A stretch of DNA of 64,000 nt from Bacteroidales bacterium UBA4345 (GTDB lineage Bacteria > Bacteroidota > Bacteroidia > Bacteroidales > Paludibacteraceae), in the NCBI GenBank assembly GCA_002396385.1, contig DGTD01000101.1, positions 1 to 64,000 of the forward strand. Reading direction: 5' to 3'. Positions within the stretch are counted from its first letter, which is position 1. Each line of letters starts with the position of its first letter. Positions 17,251 to 26,423 of this stretch are shown one piece after another. Below the pieces are notes generated by a model that was given only the letters and a program-made list of their open reading frames with translations, made no database searches and was not told the DNA's origin. The position numbers were made by a program, and so were the translations under genes.

Positions 17251-20200
17251 TTAATTTTTAACTTGCTTTGCTTCGCGAGATTCGATGTCGTTAAGTCTGG
17301 CTTTTATTTCGGTCGCAATGTTGTCGTTTGTGCCGGTGTAGTTGTCTTGCAGGCTGACAAGGTATTGCTTGGCTTCAAAATCTCGGTTCTCCGAAATGTA
17401 GATGTCCGCAAGTAAGATGAAGGCCTTCGCCAGCCAGTACTGGTGGGGTGTGTTCTTCTCTATGAATGCGAAAATTTCCTTTTCGGCAGCGTCTTTTTTA
17501 CCCTCGTGGTAGAGGTATTGTGCCACACGGTATTCGGCTTCGGCGCCGTAGCGGTCCATACAGTTTTCCGACAGTGTCTTGTAGTCGGCTTGCGCTTCGG
17601 CCACCTGGTCTTTCTTCTCGTAAGCCTTTGCTCGCAGGTAGTGGGCTTTTCGGGTGATGTTAACGTCAATCTTGCTGCCGTTTATCAGCTTGTTTGCTGC
17701 CATTATGGTGGAGTCGGCATCGCCAATCTCGTTGTAGCACTCCATAATGTTCTGCTGGGCTTTGAGTTTTACCTCTGCCTTTTGTGAAATGCTCTCAAGC
17801 TGCTTATACGAGGCGGCGGCCGCCGCATATTCTTTTTGCTCGAATTGTATTTCTCCTAAACGGGCCAGTGCGCCAACTGCCTGCCACGATGCGGTTTGTC
17901 CGGCCACGAAAGTAAATTCGTTTTTGGCTTTGTCCTTGTTGCCTGTCTTATAGTAACTGTTACCCAAAAGGAAGTGTGCCGCTGTCTTGTTCGCACTGTT
18001 CGGAAACTTTGCGAGGTAGTTCTCGAAGGCGGAAACGGATTCCTTGTATTTTTCCTTGGTGTAGAGGTTCTCGGCGGCGACGTAGGTCAGCGAGTCCTCT
18101 TCCGAGGCCGAGAATGTGGCCAGACCGCCCAATGAATTGACGTAGGCGGCATAGCCGGCAACATCGTTTCTGTCGACGTAGATTTTTTTCAGACTCTCCA
18201 GAGCGGTTCTCGATTCTTCGCTGTTCGGATACAGGTCAACCACGTTTTTGAATTGTTTTACGGCATTGTCCTGCTCGCCCATGTCGTCGTATAGCATGCC
18301 GGCATGCAGACGGCTCTTGCGGGCCAGCGGACTGTGGAAGTAGGTGCGGCTGACCTCGTTGTATTTCTCTATGGCCGTTTTGTTGTCGCCAAGCATCATG
18401 TAGGCGCTGCCGATTTCAAACAGAGCTTCGGCCTGGTATTCCGAATTTTTGTATTCGTTCACCAGTTTTGTCAGTGTCGTTATTTTTCCCTTGTAGTCCT
18501 TTTGCAACCCTTTTATGTAACCTTGTTGGAAGTAGGCGTAGTCGCTGCCCGGACCATTCAGGGTGTGTACCTGGTTGTAGTTTTTCGATGCGTTTGTGAA
18601 GTCGCGTGCTATGTAGTAGCAGTCGCCAATTCGGTTATAGGCGTCGGCTAGAAGTGTTTTGTTGTTGTCTTCAAGGTTCACGTATTTGCGGAACCAGGTG
18701 AGCGCCTGTGTGTAGTTCTTCTTCGAGAAGTAGCAGTAGCCCAAATTGTAGTGGCCCAGATTGAAGACATCGGTCTTGCGTGCCCCTACCGCCCCTACAA
18801 AGCTGGTGAAGTCGGCAGTCGCCTTTTCGTAGTTCAGCTGGCGGTAGTAACTCTCGCCCCTCCAAAACAAGGCGAGTGCCTCCGTCTCTGTGTCGCATTG
18901 GCGGTCTTCCAGGCTCTTCGTGAACCAGTTGATGGCTTCGTTTGTGTTGCTGATGTTGTATTCCTGAATGCCTAAGCAGTAAACCACGCGTTGGCGGGCT
19001 CCCTTTATGCTGGCCGACGGATTTTTGATGCGCTGGATGGACTCGTAGGCGGCCTGGTAGTTCTTGGTGGTTAGATATACGTTGACCAGGTAGTTGTAGA
19101 CCTGTTCGTTATACCTCGAGTTCGGAAATTGGGTAAGAAAGTTCTCGAATGCGGTAACCGATTCGTTGAAAGGCGAATACGATTGGTCGTACACGATGAG
19201 CGCATAGTTGTAATACGCCTCTTCCTGCACATTCTTGTCGAAGTTGAGTTTCGACGCCGCCTCAAATGCGAGTCGGGCGTTGTTCTTGTCGTTCAGCTTC
19301 AGGTAACAACTGCCAAGGTAGAGGTAGGCGTTCTGTGCCATCTCGTCGTTGCCGATTACGGTTACTTTCTGTAAGCGGCTGACGGCTTCGGTGTATTTCC
19401 CTTTGTTGTAGTAGGCGGTGCCGAGCATGTAGGCGTCGTTACGGTAGATGCGCGAGACGCGTTGCTCATACATGCTAAGGTATTTGATGGTGTTGTCGTA
19501 GTCCTTTTGCTGGAAGTAGCTTTCTCCCACCAGACGAAAGACCTCGGCGTTATTTTCGTTGCCCGGATTTTTCTCTACAAGGTTGAGACCATACTCCAAA
19601 ACCTTGTCGTACATACCCTTCGTGTAGTAAATCTGGGTTATGTAGTAAGGAACGATGGTGGCGTATTTCTCATTTTTCTGAAGTGCGAGGAAGGTTGGCA
19701 GCGCCTCATCGTAGTTTTTCTGTAAATAGCAGATGTAGGCCTCATAGTATTGGGCCGACTGCTTGTAGGTATAGCTGTCGTCGCTGACTTGTTTGAAGAG
19801 GGAAAGCGCCTTGTCGTATTCCTGCAGTTGCAACTCGCTGTAGCCGTAATGGAAATAGTAACGGTCTTTGTCGGTCCTGTTCAAGGTCCTGACGTCGACT
19901 TTTTTGAAACAAGAGTCGGCTGCCTCTGCAAATTTGTTTTGGCTGAAGAATGTGATACCTCTTAACAGTTGCGCTTTGCCAGCATGGTTTGAGCACGGGC
20001 TGTCGGCCAAAAACTGTTCCAGCATCAGCCCGGCGTCGGGTTGCCCCAATTCAAAAGCACAGCACGCACGGTAGTATTCTGCCTCGGCATAATTGATGTT
20101 GCGGTCTTTTGTTGGGAACTGCTGGAGGTATTCGTCGAAATAGCGGAATGCCAACCCGTAGTTCTGCAGGTCGTACATCTCACATCCGTCGTTGAACAGT

Positions 20201-20289
20201 TTGTCGGTGTGGGTGTATGTTATGGTCTTTTGGGCTTGCAGCATCGTACTGCCCAGTGTCAGACACAGCAATATGATTGATTTTTTCAT
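17251..20289 (-). CDS. Large periplasmic TPR-repeat protein
   Basis: This 1012-residue protein has a signal peptide (MKKSIILLCLTLGSTMLQAQ) followed by about 25 helical pairs of TPR/TPR_6 type over the whole length (for example AEYYRACCAFELGQPDAGLMLEQ in part, LALFWRGESYYRQLNYEKA, AHFLLGNSYYKTGNKDKAK). TPR arrays act as protein-binding scaffolds. No enzymatic domain is seen. It is the first gene of an operon with the barrel (21-nt gap) and the DjlA-like protein, and it is likely to work with the barrel at the outer membrane. A promoter candidate lies at 20355-20388. Bacteroidota genomes often encode such long TPR proteins, with unknown function. Confidence 0.85.
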   Translation of the reverse strand: MKKSIILLCLTLGSTMLQAQKTITYTHTDKLFNDGCEMYDLQNYGLAFRYFDEYLQQFPTKDRNINYAEAEYYRACCAFELGQPDAGLMLEQFLADSPCSNHAGKAQLLRGITFFSQNKFAEAADSCFKKVDVRTLNRTDKDRYYFHYGYSELQLQEYDKALSLFKQVSDDSYTYKQSAQYYEAYICYLQKNYDEALPTFLALQKNEKYATIVPYYITQIYYTKGMYDKVLEYGLNLVEKNPGNENNAEVFRLVGESYFQQKDYDNTIKYLSMYEQRVSRIYRNDAYMLGTAYYNKGKYTEAVSRLQKVTVIGNDEMAQNAYLYLGSCYLKLNDKNNARLAFEAASKLNFDKNVQEEAYYNYALIVYDQSYSPFNESVTAFENFLTQFPNSRYNEQVYNYLVNVYLTTKNYQAAYESIQRIKNPSASIKGARQRVVYCLGIQEYNISNTNEAINWFTKSLEDRQCDTETEALALFWRGESYYRQLNYEKATADFTSFVGAVGARKTDVFNLGHYNLGYCYFSKKNYTQALTWFRKYVNLEDNNKTLLADAYNRIGDCYYIARDFTNASKNYNQVHTLNGPGSDYAYFQQGYIKGLQKDYKGKITTLTKLVNEYKNSEYQAEALFEIGSAYMMLGDNKTAIEKYNEVSRTYFHSPLARKSRLHAGMLYDDMGEQDNAVKQFKNVVDLYPNSEESRTALESLKKIYVDRNDVAGYAAYVNSLGGLATFSASEEDSLTYVAAENLYTKEKYKESVSAFENYLAKFPNSANKTAAHFLLGNSYYKTGNKDKAKNEFTFVAGQTASWQAVGALARLGEIQFEQKEYAAAAASYKQLESISQKAEVKLKAQQNIMECYNEIGDADSTIMAANKLINGSKIDVNITRKAHYLRAKAYEKKDQVAEAQADYKTLSENCMDRYGAEAEYRVAQYLYHEGKKDAAEKEIFAFIEKNTPHQYWLAKAFILLADIYISENRDFEAKQYLVSLQDNYTGTNDNIATEIKARLNDIESREAKQVKN

Positions 20290-20354
20290 CCTCGTCGAGT
20301 ATGTTGTATTTATCGTTCGGTTGGGGCTGTTTGTTTTGCCACTTACCTAAATTG

Positions 20355-20388
20355 CAAAGATAAGAAAAAACTGAGTGTATGAAACAAA
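20355..20388 (-). promoter_or_regulatory. Promoter candidate for the TPR operon
   Basis: On the minus strand TTTG (20388-20385) and TATCTTTG (20362-20355) are separated by 22 nt, slightly longer than usual. The predicted transcript starts about 60 nt before the TPR start codon. It abuts the rprXY terminator. Confidence 0.5.
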
Positions 20389-20414
20389 AACGCACCGTTT
20401 TTGACCGGTGCGTT
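20389..20414 (-). terminator. Intrinsic terminator of rprXY
   Basis: A perfect 9-bp stem (20389-20397 with 20406-20414) is followed on the minus strand by TTTTTG. It lies 24 nt downstream of the rprY stop codon. Confidence 0.8.
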
Positions 20415-20437
20415 CTTTATACTGTTGGTGTGGCTTG

Positions 20438-21151
20438 TCAGGCTTTGCTGGCGCCTCCTTCTGGAATGATGATTTTATAGCCTTTCCCGTGTATATTGAT
20501 GATTTCAACCGACGGGTCGGAACGGAGGTGCTTGCGCAATTTGGTGATGTAGACGTCCATGCTGCGCGCATTGAAGTAGTTGTCGTCAATCCAAATCGAC
20601 TTGAGGGCAAAATTTCGCTCCAATATCTTGTTGGCGTTCTCGCATAAGAGGGTGAGCAGGTCGTTCTCTTTTGTGGTAAGTTTGATGGGCTCGCCTTCTG
20701 TAGGGGTCAAGGTCTGCTTTTGGGAGTTGAAGACCAGTGTGCCGAGTTGGTAGATGCCGTCCTTTTCTCCTTTTTTGCTGTTCACACGGCGTAAAATGGC
20801 CTGAATGCGGTAAAGCAGCTCTTCCATGCTGAACGGCTTGGTCATATAGTCGTCTGCTCCGGCCTTGAAACCTTCGAAAATGTCTTGGCGAAGGGTCTTT
20901 GCGGTAAGGAAGATGATAGGCATGTCGGGATTTACCTGGTGTATTTCTTGAGCGAGGGTCAGACCGTCTTTCTTGGGCATCATAACATCGAGGATGCAGA
21001 TGTCGTATTTGTTTTTCAAAAAGGCGCGGTAGCCCATTTCTCCGTCTTGTTGCAGGTCGGTGTCACAACCTTTTGCCTGTAGGTATTCGCGTAACAGTGT
21101 GCCCAGGTTCTCGTCGTCTTCGCAGAGAAGTATTTTAGTATGTTCTTCCAT
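20438..21151 (-). CDS. rprY: Response regulator RprY (OmpR family)
   Basis: This 237-residue OmpR/PhoB-type regulator has a receiver domain (residues 5-118) with acidic pocket E11/D12/D13, phospho-acceptor Asp55 in ILDVMMPKKDG, Thr83 and Lys105. A winged-helix DNA-binding domain (about 135-230) ends with the typical YITKLRKHLRSDPSVEIINIHGKGYKI region. Order, length and the partner kinase match Bacteroides RprY, which has been linked to tetracycline response and metabolic/redox control. It starts 4 nt after the rprX stop, so the two are cotranscribed. Confidence 0.9.
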   Translation of the reverse strand: MEEHTKILLCEDDENLGTLLREYLQAKGCDTDLQQDGEMGYRAFLKNKYDICILDVMMPKKDGLTLAQEIHQVNPDMPIIFLTAKTLRQDIFEGFKAGADDYMTKPFSMEELLYRIQAILRRVNSKKGEKDGIYQLGTLVFNSQKQTLTPTEGEPIKLTTKENDLLTLLCENANKILERNFALKSIWIDDNYFNARSMDVYITKLRKHLRSDPSVEIINIHGKGYKIIIPEGGASKA

Positions 21152-21155
21152 GTCG

Positions 21156-22646
21156 TTATTTTTTTTGAGGTATACTTATTGTGAATTTTGTTCCTTTCCC
21201 TATTTCGCTTTCCACCTTTATCTGGCCTTTGTGGTCGTCAACCACTTTCTTCACGTAGGCTAGTCCCAATCCGAAGCCTTTCACGTTGTGCAGGCTTCCG
21301 GTAGGAACACGGTAGAATTTCTCGAAAATGTGTTTCAAATTGTCGTGCGAGATGCCGATTCCGTTGTCTTGTACCGAAACAAACAACTGGTCTTGCCGGT
21401 TCCACGTCCGTACCACAAGGCGCAACTCTTCGGTGCTGTACTTCAACGCATTATCCATCAGGTTGTAGATGATGTTGGTGAAGTGTACTTCGTCGACCCA
21501 GACGAATGGGTCGTCTGCCTCAAGTTCGGTCTCTATGGTACCACCTTTGGCTTCGACTTTCAGTGCGAAGTTCGATGCCACGTTCAAGCAGAGTTCGTTG
21601 ATGTCCACTTCCTTCAGTTTGAGCGCCGAGTTCTCGTTTTCCAACAGCGACATCTGCAGTACTTTCTCAATCTGTTGGCTCAACCTCTTCGTCTCGTCGC
21701 TGATGATGCCGGATACGTGTTTCAACATAGCCGGCGATTTGCCGATTGCCTCATCGTTCAACATTTGAGAGGCTAGCGAGATTGACGATACCGGAGTCTT
21801 CAACTCGTGCGTCATGTTGTGCATAAAGTCGGTCCTCATTTCCGATAGCCGCTTTTGGCGCGACAGTATCCAAAGGGTCAGTATGAATATGACCATCAGC
21901 AGCAGTGTCAGTACGGCAAATGGCACCAGCATGGTCAGCGATTGCATCAGGTAACTGTCTTTGGTCGGGAAGTAGAGCTTCAGGTAGTTCGCTTTTGGTG
22001 TCGGGTCGTTCGGATAGAGCAGCTGGATGTAGTAATCGTCCGTCTTCCGGTCGCTCTCTGTCCTGCTGCTGTATACTTCCTTGCCGTCTTTGTTGTTGAT
22101 GCTGAAGTAGTGCGGCAGGTTGATGCCGTTATAATCCAATTCGCGTTCCAACACGTTTTTCACGTTGTCGAAGTTGATACGCTCCGACAGGGGGCGGGGG
22201 GTGGTGTTAAGCAGCATCCTGATCAAGATGTCGTCGAGTTGTGCCCTCTCGCGGATGTAGTGCTCCCTCAGTTTGTTCTGTATGGTCTTTGAGGTGGATT
22301 CTATCGTGTTGATTCCGTGTTTGGTGGAAATGAATACCGAGGGCTTGATGCGCGTTGTCGATGTGCTGTCTATTTTCACCTTGAACTCGTCTGCCTTGAA
22401 TGGAGTGTTGTCGCTTTCGGTGATTTTAGACAGGTGCGATTCCGAAAAACCGTTGTCGATATAGTCAAGCACTTCACGCTCTTCTATGGCCTTTGCTGTT
22501 CGCAACAGGGCGTTTTTTACCGACACGTCGAACTGGTCTTGCCGCATTTCGGCCATCTGGGTCACGTAGGCCACCTCGACTGCTATCAGGCCGAAGAACA
22601 ATACCGACATTGCGATACTTAATATGACGATCGTTTTCTGCTTCAC
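21156..22646 (-). CDS. rprX: Sensor histidine kinase RprX
   Basis: This 496-residue inner-membrane histidine kinase has two membrane helices (about 7-28 and 238-262) that enclose a periplasmic sensor region of about 210 residues. The dimerisation/H-box is DFMHNMTHELKTP with phospho-accepting His280. The ATPase domain shows the N box (NLMDNALKYS), G1 (VQDNGIGI) and G2 (GFGLGLAY). It is directly followed by rprY. A -7-like TAATTTTG lies on the minus strand at 22659-22652, just before the start codon. Signal not known. Confidence 0.9.
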   Translation of the reverse strand: MKQKTIVILSIAMSVLFFGLIAVEVAYVTQMAEMRQDQFDVSVKNALLRTAKAIEEREVLDYIDNGFSESHLSKITESDNTPFKADEFKVKIDSTSTTRIKPSVFISTKHGINTIESTSKTIQNKLREHYIRERAQLDDILIRMLLNTTPRPLSERINFDNVKNVLERELDYNGINLPHYFSINNKDGKEVYSSRTESDRKTDDYYIQLLYPNDPTPKANYLKLYFPTKDSYLMQSLTMLVPFAVLTLLLMVIFILTLWILSRQKRLSEMRTDFMHNMTHELKTPVSSISLASQMLNDEAIGKSPAMLKHVSGIISDETKRLSQQIEKVLQMSLLENENSALKLKEVDINELCLNVASNFALKVEAKGGTIETELEADDPFVWVDEVHFTNIIYNLMDNALKYSTEELRLVVRTWNRQDQLFVSVQDNGIGISHDNLKHIFEKFYRVPTGSLHNVKGFGLGLAYVKKVVDDHKGQIKVESEIGKGTKFTISIPQKK

Positions 22647-22808
22647 GTCTGCAAAATTACATAATTATGATTTTGTTTTTAGGATTTTTTCACAAAAAAA
22701 TTAACTTAAAAAAATAGATTTCATTCCTTATTTTTTGTATAGCTTCGGGTGCCCGGACTTGGACGCATTAAATAGAAAGTAGAAGGGTATACTATACTTA
22801 AGCATAAA

Positions 22809-22846
22809 AATCCCTTCCCCAGTGGAAAAGAACTGGGAAAGGGATT
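22809..22846 (-). terminator. Intrinsic terminator of the pectinolytic gene
   Basis: A 15-bp stem with one G-T pair (22809-22823 with 22832-22846) and an 8-nt loop is followed on the minus strand by TTTTTATG. It lies 31 nt past the stop codon. Confidence 0.85.
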
Positions 22847-22877
22847 CCTTGAATTTAAATAGGATATGTAAAAACTG

Positions 22878-25800
22878 TTATTTGTTCTGTATGAACTTGC
22901 GCCCGCCCTGCAGGTAGACGTGTCCTGGCTCGATGTGGTAGACACGGCGGCCCTTCAGGTCGTAAACTGGTCCGTTCTGCCTGCTTTCGGAGCTGACGGT
23001 TGCAGTGCTGGTCTGGGTGCAGTCGCATGCCTCGGTCTCCAGTTCAACGACAAAGCAGGCTTGTGCGTCGCTGAACGTGAAGGTGAAGTTGTCGCATACC
23101 TCTTCTTCAAAAGTGTATGAGATTTTCGCCGGAGCCGATGTGTAGTTGCCTGCACTGGTGTTCACGTCCAACGGTAGTGAAACGGTATGCCCGTTTATCT
23201 CGCTCAGCACGGCGGTCCCTTCTGTTGCATTGGTATAGCCTATAAAGCTTATTTTAACTGGCTTGACGTCTTTCGGCAGGTAGAAGGTGTTTTGTGCGCC
23301 TTTCGAGTTCTTGAATGTCTTATAGGTGCTGCCACCCACGTTGATGTCGACACCGTTGAGGACGTTTTTGTCGTTACGTCCGGTTATGGCCCAACCGTAT
23401 GCGCTCTTTCCGCTGTCGGTACAGTTCCACTTGTCGGCAATGTCGTTGCCGGCTGTCGAGGAGGTTGTCCCGTTGCCGTAGTGGAAGAGGAAGGAGTCGT
23501 TGTTTATCGGCAGGGTCCCCGTTGTGCTTACTCCGTTAGAAACTGGGCCCAACCCACCCATCGCATTGGCCGAACGTATTGTAAACACGTCGTTTTCAGA
23601 TGTACCTTCTGGCAGTGGGTAGCTGTTGCTGGTGGTGTGTGCCAGGTAAACGTTGTTTTTGAAGATGAAGTAGCAGAGGGCCGAATCGTTGTGTGACCAT
23701 TCGAGGAAGCCTTCCCCTGTGCCCAACCGTGGTGCAGACACTTGTTTGCTGTCGTTGTCGGGAGCCCAGTTGTCGGAACCCGACAATACGTTCCCTACCG
23801 TATACTTTTCAGCCTCTGCGGCGCTGAGTACGGGGTTGAGGTAGACGGTTGCACCGTCTTTTGTGTACGTGGTGCGCCGGTAGCCCAAGTTGACAGAATT
23901 GCCGTTGGCGTCGGTGCTGTTATATTCGGCAAACACCGTCGGATTCACATTCATCGGGTCACCCCAACCGGCAGCTGCCGGCTGTATCTTCATCTTGGTG
24001 TTGATGTACACGGCTTTCGGTGTTCCCTGCCACGAGCGTCCGAGCAGGTATTTGTTGTTATTGACGGGGTCGCCGTCTATGGTGCAGTTGCGGAACACAT
24101 AGCCCCAGGTGCCTTCTTTAGTGGCAGGTGCCGTAATCACGTTGCTGGAAGTCCGGTATTCCAGATAGAGGTTGCAGGTGTTGAAGAAGACGTTTCCGTA
24201 ACCGCAGATGAAGTCTACCGTTCCGTGAATTTCGCTGGTCTCCCAATAAGTCCTGTCGCTGCGGCTGTAGTAGGTGTCTTGTCCGCTGAGCAGACGTACA
24301 TTCTTGAAAATGTTCTTTTTGCCTTCGTCTCTGATTACAACAAAGCGTACGGCTGGCGAACCGGCCGGCAGCTCGCCCTTGTTCTGGAGGGTGAGGTCTT
24401 GCAGGTAGAGGTTGCTTGCCGATGAACTGAAGCTGAGGGTAGCTGTGGTGCCGATGCCCTCTTCAGCCGGTTTGTTGTAGAGCGTGACACCGCTGGTGCT
24501 CTGCCCGATGAGAGAGACGTTGCCGGCGGTCCATTTGGTCATCTGGTTGTTGTCGCCTGTCAAACCGCCTATGTTGTAGGTCCCGTTTGGTACGAAGATG
24601 TAAAAACGTCCGTTCTTGTTCGCTTCGGCAGCCGCCTTTGCAGCCTTAAAGTCACCGTCGACCCCGACCACAAAGTCAAATTTGCGTTTTTCCACACGGT
24701 ATTCCGGTGCCTTTTCGTCGCAAGTGTATTCGTTAGCGGTCAGTGCGTCGCTCAGGCCTTCGCTCATAATTTCACACACCAGCGAGTTCATGTAGCGTTC
24801 GAGGTTGGTGTATCCGCTACCGTCTGACGCAGTCTGTGCGCCGTCGGCAGCATTGTTCTTGTCCAGTCCCATCTGCTCTTCCCACGCGTCGGGCATGCCG
24901 TCGCGGTCGGTGTCGGTAGGGGTGGTTGTGCTGTTGTAAGTCGGCCAACCGCCCACGTCGCTGGTTTTGTCAATAATGCCCTTCCCGCCGAGAACCGAGC
25001 CGGTATAGGTGTTTTTGCCATTTATGGCCTCTTGGGCGATACGTGCGTCAACCGCGTCGCGGTGGAGCGAGGCTCCTGCCAGCGCGCACACTTTCTGGAA
25101 AGCTGTTTCTGCCGTGTGGGTGGTGACGGAAGCGTGGCTGAACTCGCTGTTCGATCTGACCAGGTCTTTCGACAGGTAGCTTAGGTTGCCTGTGTTGATG
25201 TCTATCCCGTTCCAGTCCCAGTTGGCTCCCTTCTCGCCCATATAGTTCCCGCTCAGGTAGAAGTGGCCGTAAGTGCCTTTGGGTTGTGCGTTGCTGCCGT
25301 CGTCGGCATAGACTTCGAAAATACGGTATTTGATGCTTGACTTTGTAGCCGGGCCGCTTTTGTAGTAGTTGTTGACGAAGTTGTAGCTGCCCCCTTCGCC
25401 GGCATAGCCGCTGTTGGTGCTGCCCCAGTTGTAGACAACGTTGTTGCGCAGGTCTACCTTCTCGAGGTCGGGTTCGTTGGTGTAGCGGCTGCCACAGAGG
25501 CGTGGGTTGCGGCTGTCGTTGTTGGCCAGCATGTTGTGGTGGAAACTGGCTCCCTGGCCGCCCCAAATGCCTCCGTAACCGTGGTAGCCTTTCGGGTGGA
25601 TGGAACCGCGCAGGCTTTCGGCTATGATGCACCACTGCATGGTGAAGTTCTTGTTGTTGTAGAACGAGGCGCACTCGTCGGTACACCAGCTCATTGAGCA
25701 GTGGTCTATGATGATGTCGCTCTGGTTTCGCCCCCAAATGGCGTCGCGGTCTTGTTGTGGTGTGCCGTCGCTGTTGTATCCGTCTGGTTTTTCAGTGCCT

Positions 25801-26198
25801 AAACGGAAGCGAAGGAAGCGGATGATGACGTTGTCGGCTCCCACGTACATGTTGTAGTTTTTCAGGCAGATGCCGTCGCCTGGGGCGGTCTGGCCCGCAA
25901 TGGTGAGGTCGCCGTTGCTGATTTTCAGTTGCGAGTTCAGCTCTATGGTGCCGCTGACGTCGAACACAATGGTGCGCGCTCCCTTTTGGCCTATGGCATA
26001 GCGCAACGAGCCCTCTTTGCCGTCGTCCGACAAGTTGGTGACGTGGATGACCTTACCTCCGCGTCCGCCGGTGGTGTACATGCCGTAGCCTTCCGCACCC
26101 GGAAAGGCAGGGGTGGCAGCTGTAGTGTTTGTTGCTGTTGCTGTAAGTGCGACTGTCGCCAGAATGAAGGCTCCGTGTCTTATACTTGCTGTTTTCAT
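22878..26198 (-). CDS. Bifunctional pectate lyase (PL1) - pectin methylesterase (CE8)
   Basis: This 1106-residue secreted enzyme has a signal peptide of about 27 residues. The first domain (about 31-430) is a right-handed beta-helix pectate lyase of the PL1 type, starting FPGAEGYGMYTTGGRGG and continuing GSLRYAIGQKGARTIVFDVSG. A Ca-binding-like DTDRDGMPDAWEE segment follows (429-441). The second domain (about 505-800) is a CE8 pectin methylesterase with GQDT (639-642), catalytic-type Asp662 in GTVDFICG, and LGRSWQG (Arg721, Trp723). It would demethylate pectin and then cleave the resulting polygalacturonate. The end (GPVYDLKGRRV...HVYLQGGRKFIQNK) is a Bacteroidota secretion-tail-like sequence. 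No susC/susD genes are adjacent. Confidence 0.9.
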   Translation of the reverse strand: MKTASIRHGAFILATVALTATATNTTAATPAFPGAEGYGMYTTGGRGGKVIHVTNLSDDGKEGSLRYAIGQKGARTIVFDVSGTIELNSQLKISNGDLTIAGQTAPGDGICLKNYNMYVGADNVIIRFLRFRLGTEKPDGYNSDGTPQQDRDAIWGRNQSDIIIDHCSMSWCTDECASFYNNKNFTMQWCIIAESLRGSIHPKGYHGYGGIWGGQGASFHHNMLANNDSRNPRLCGSRYTNEPDLEKVDLRNNVVYNWGSTNSGYAGEGGSYNFVNNYYKSGPATKSSIKYRIFEVYADDGSNAQPKGTYGHFYLSGNYMGEKGANWDWNGIDINTGNLSYLSKDLVRSNSEFSHASVTTHTAETAFQKVCALAGASLHRDAVDARIAQEAINGKNTYTGSVLGGKGIIDKTSDVGGWPTYNSTTTPTDTDRDGMPDAWEEQMGLDKNNAADGAQTASDGSGYTNLERYMNSLVCEIMSEGLSDALTANEYTCDEKAPEYRVEKRKFDFVVGVDGDFKAAKAAAEANKNGRFYIFVPNGTYNIGGLTGDNNQMTKWTAGNVSLIGQSTSGVTLYNKPAEEGIGTTATLSFSSSASNLYLQDLTLQNKGELPAGSPAVRFVVIRDEGKKNIFKNVRLLSGQDTYYSRSDRTYWETSEIHGTVDFICGYGNVFFNTCNLYLEYRTSSNVITAPATKEGTWGYVFRNCTIDGDPVNNNKYLLGRSWQGTPKAVYINTKMKIQPAAAGWGDPMNVNPTVFAEYNSTDANGNSVNLGYRRTTYTKDGATVYLNPVLSAAEAEKYTVGNVLSGSDNWAPDNDSKQVSAPRLGTGEGFLEWSHNDSALCYFIFKNNVYLAHTTSNSYPLPEGTSENDVFTIRSANAMGGLGPVSNGVSTTGTLPINNDSFLFHYGNGTTSSTAGNDIADKWNCTDSGKSAYGWAITGRNDKNVLNGVDINVGGSTYKTFKNSKGAQNTFYLPKDVKPVKISFIGYTNATEGTAVLSEINGHTVSLPLDVNTSAGNYTSAPAKISYTFEEEVCDNFTFTFSDAQACFVVELETEACDCTQTSTATVSSESRQNGPVYDLKGRRVYHIEPGHVYLQGGRKFIQNK

Positions 26199-26370
26199 GG
26201 TTGTTATAGTGTAGTTAGTCTGAAGTGATGCTGTTTTTACAGTCCCAAATTTAGAAGTTGTCTGTTACAAACAGGTGGATTATTTCGTCATTTATTTTTC
26301 TTTTTGTTTCAAAAACGGTTTGTGTTTGTTGCGGATTGGAGAAAAAGAATGGCTTTATCAGACAACGAAA

Positions 26371-26402
26371 AAGAGGATGCCTGCGGTTGCAGACACCCTC
26401 TT
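26371..26402 (-). terminator. Intrinsic terminator
   Basis: A 14-bp stem with G-T pairs (26371-26384 with 26389-26402) is followed on the minus strand by TTTTTCGTTG. It lies 22 nt after the stop codon of the interrupted repeat gene. Confidence 0.75.
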
Positions 26403-26423
26403 GCCTTTTGTTTTAACCGACGA

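Noticed and set aside
26246-26270. Full promoter for the pectinolytic gene (TTTG and TAAATTTG on the minus strand)
   Set aside because: The spacer is only 14 nt, too short for the Bacteroidales consensus; only the -7-like box is believable.
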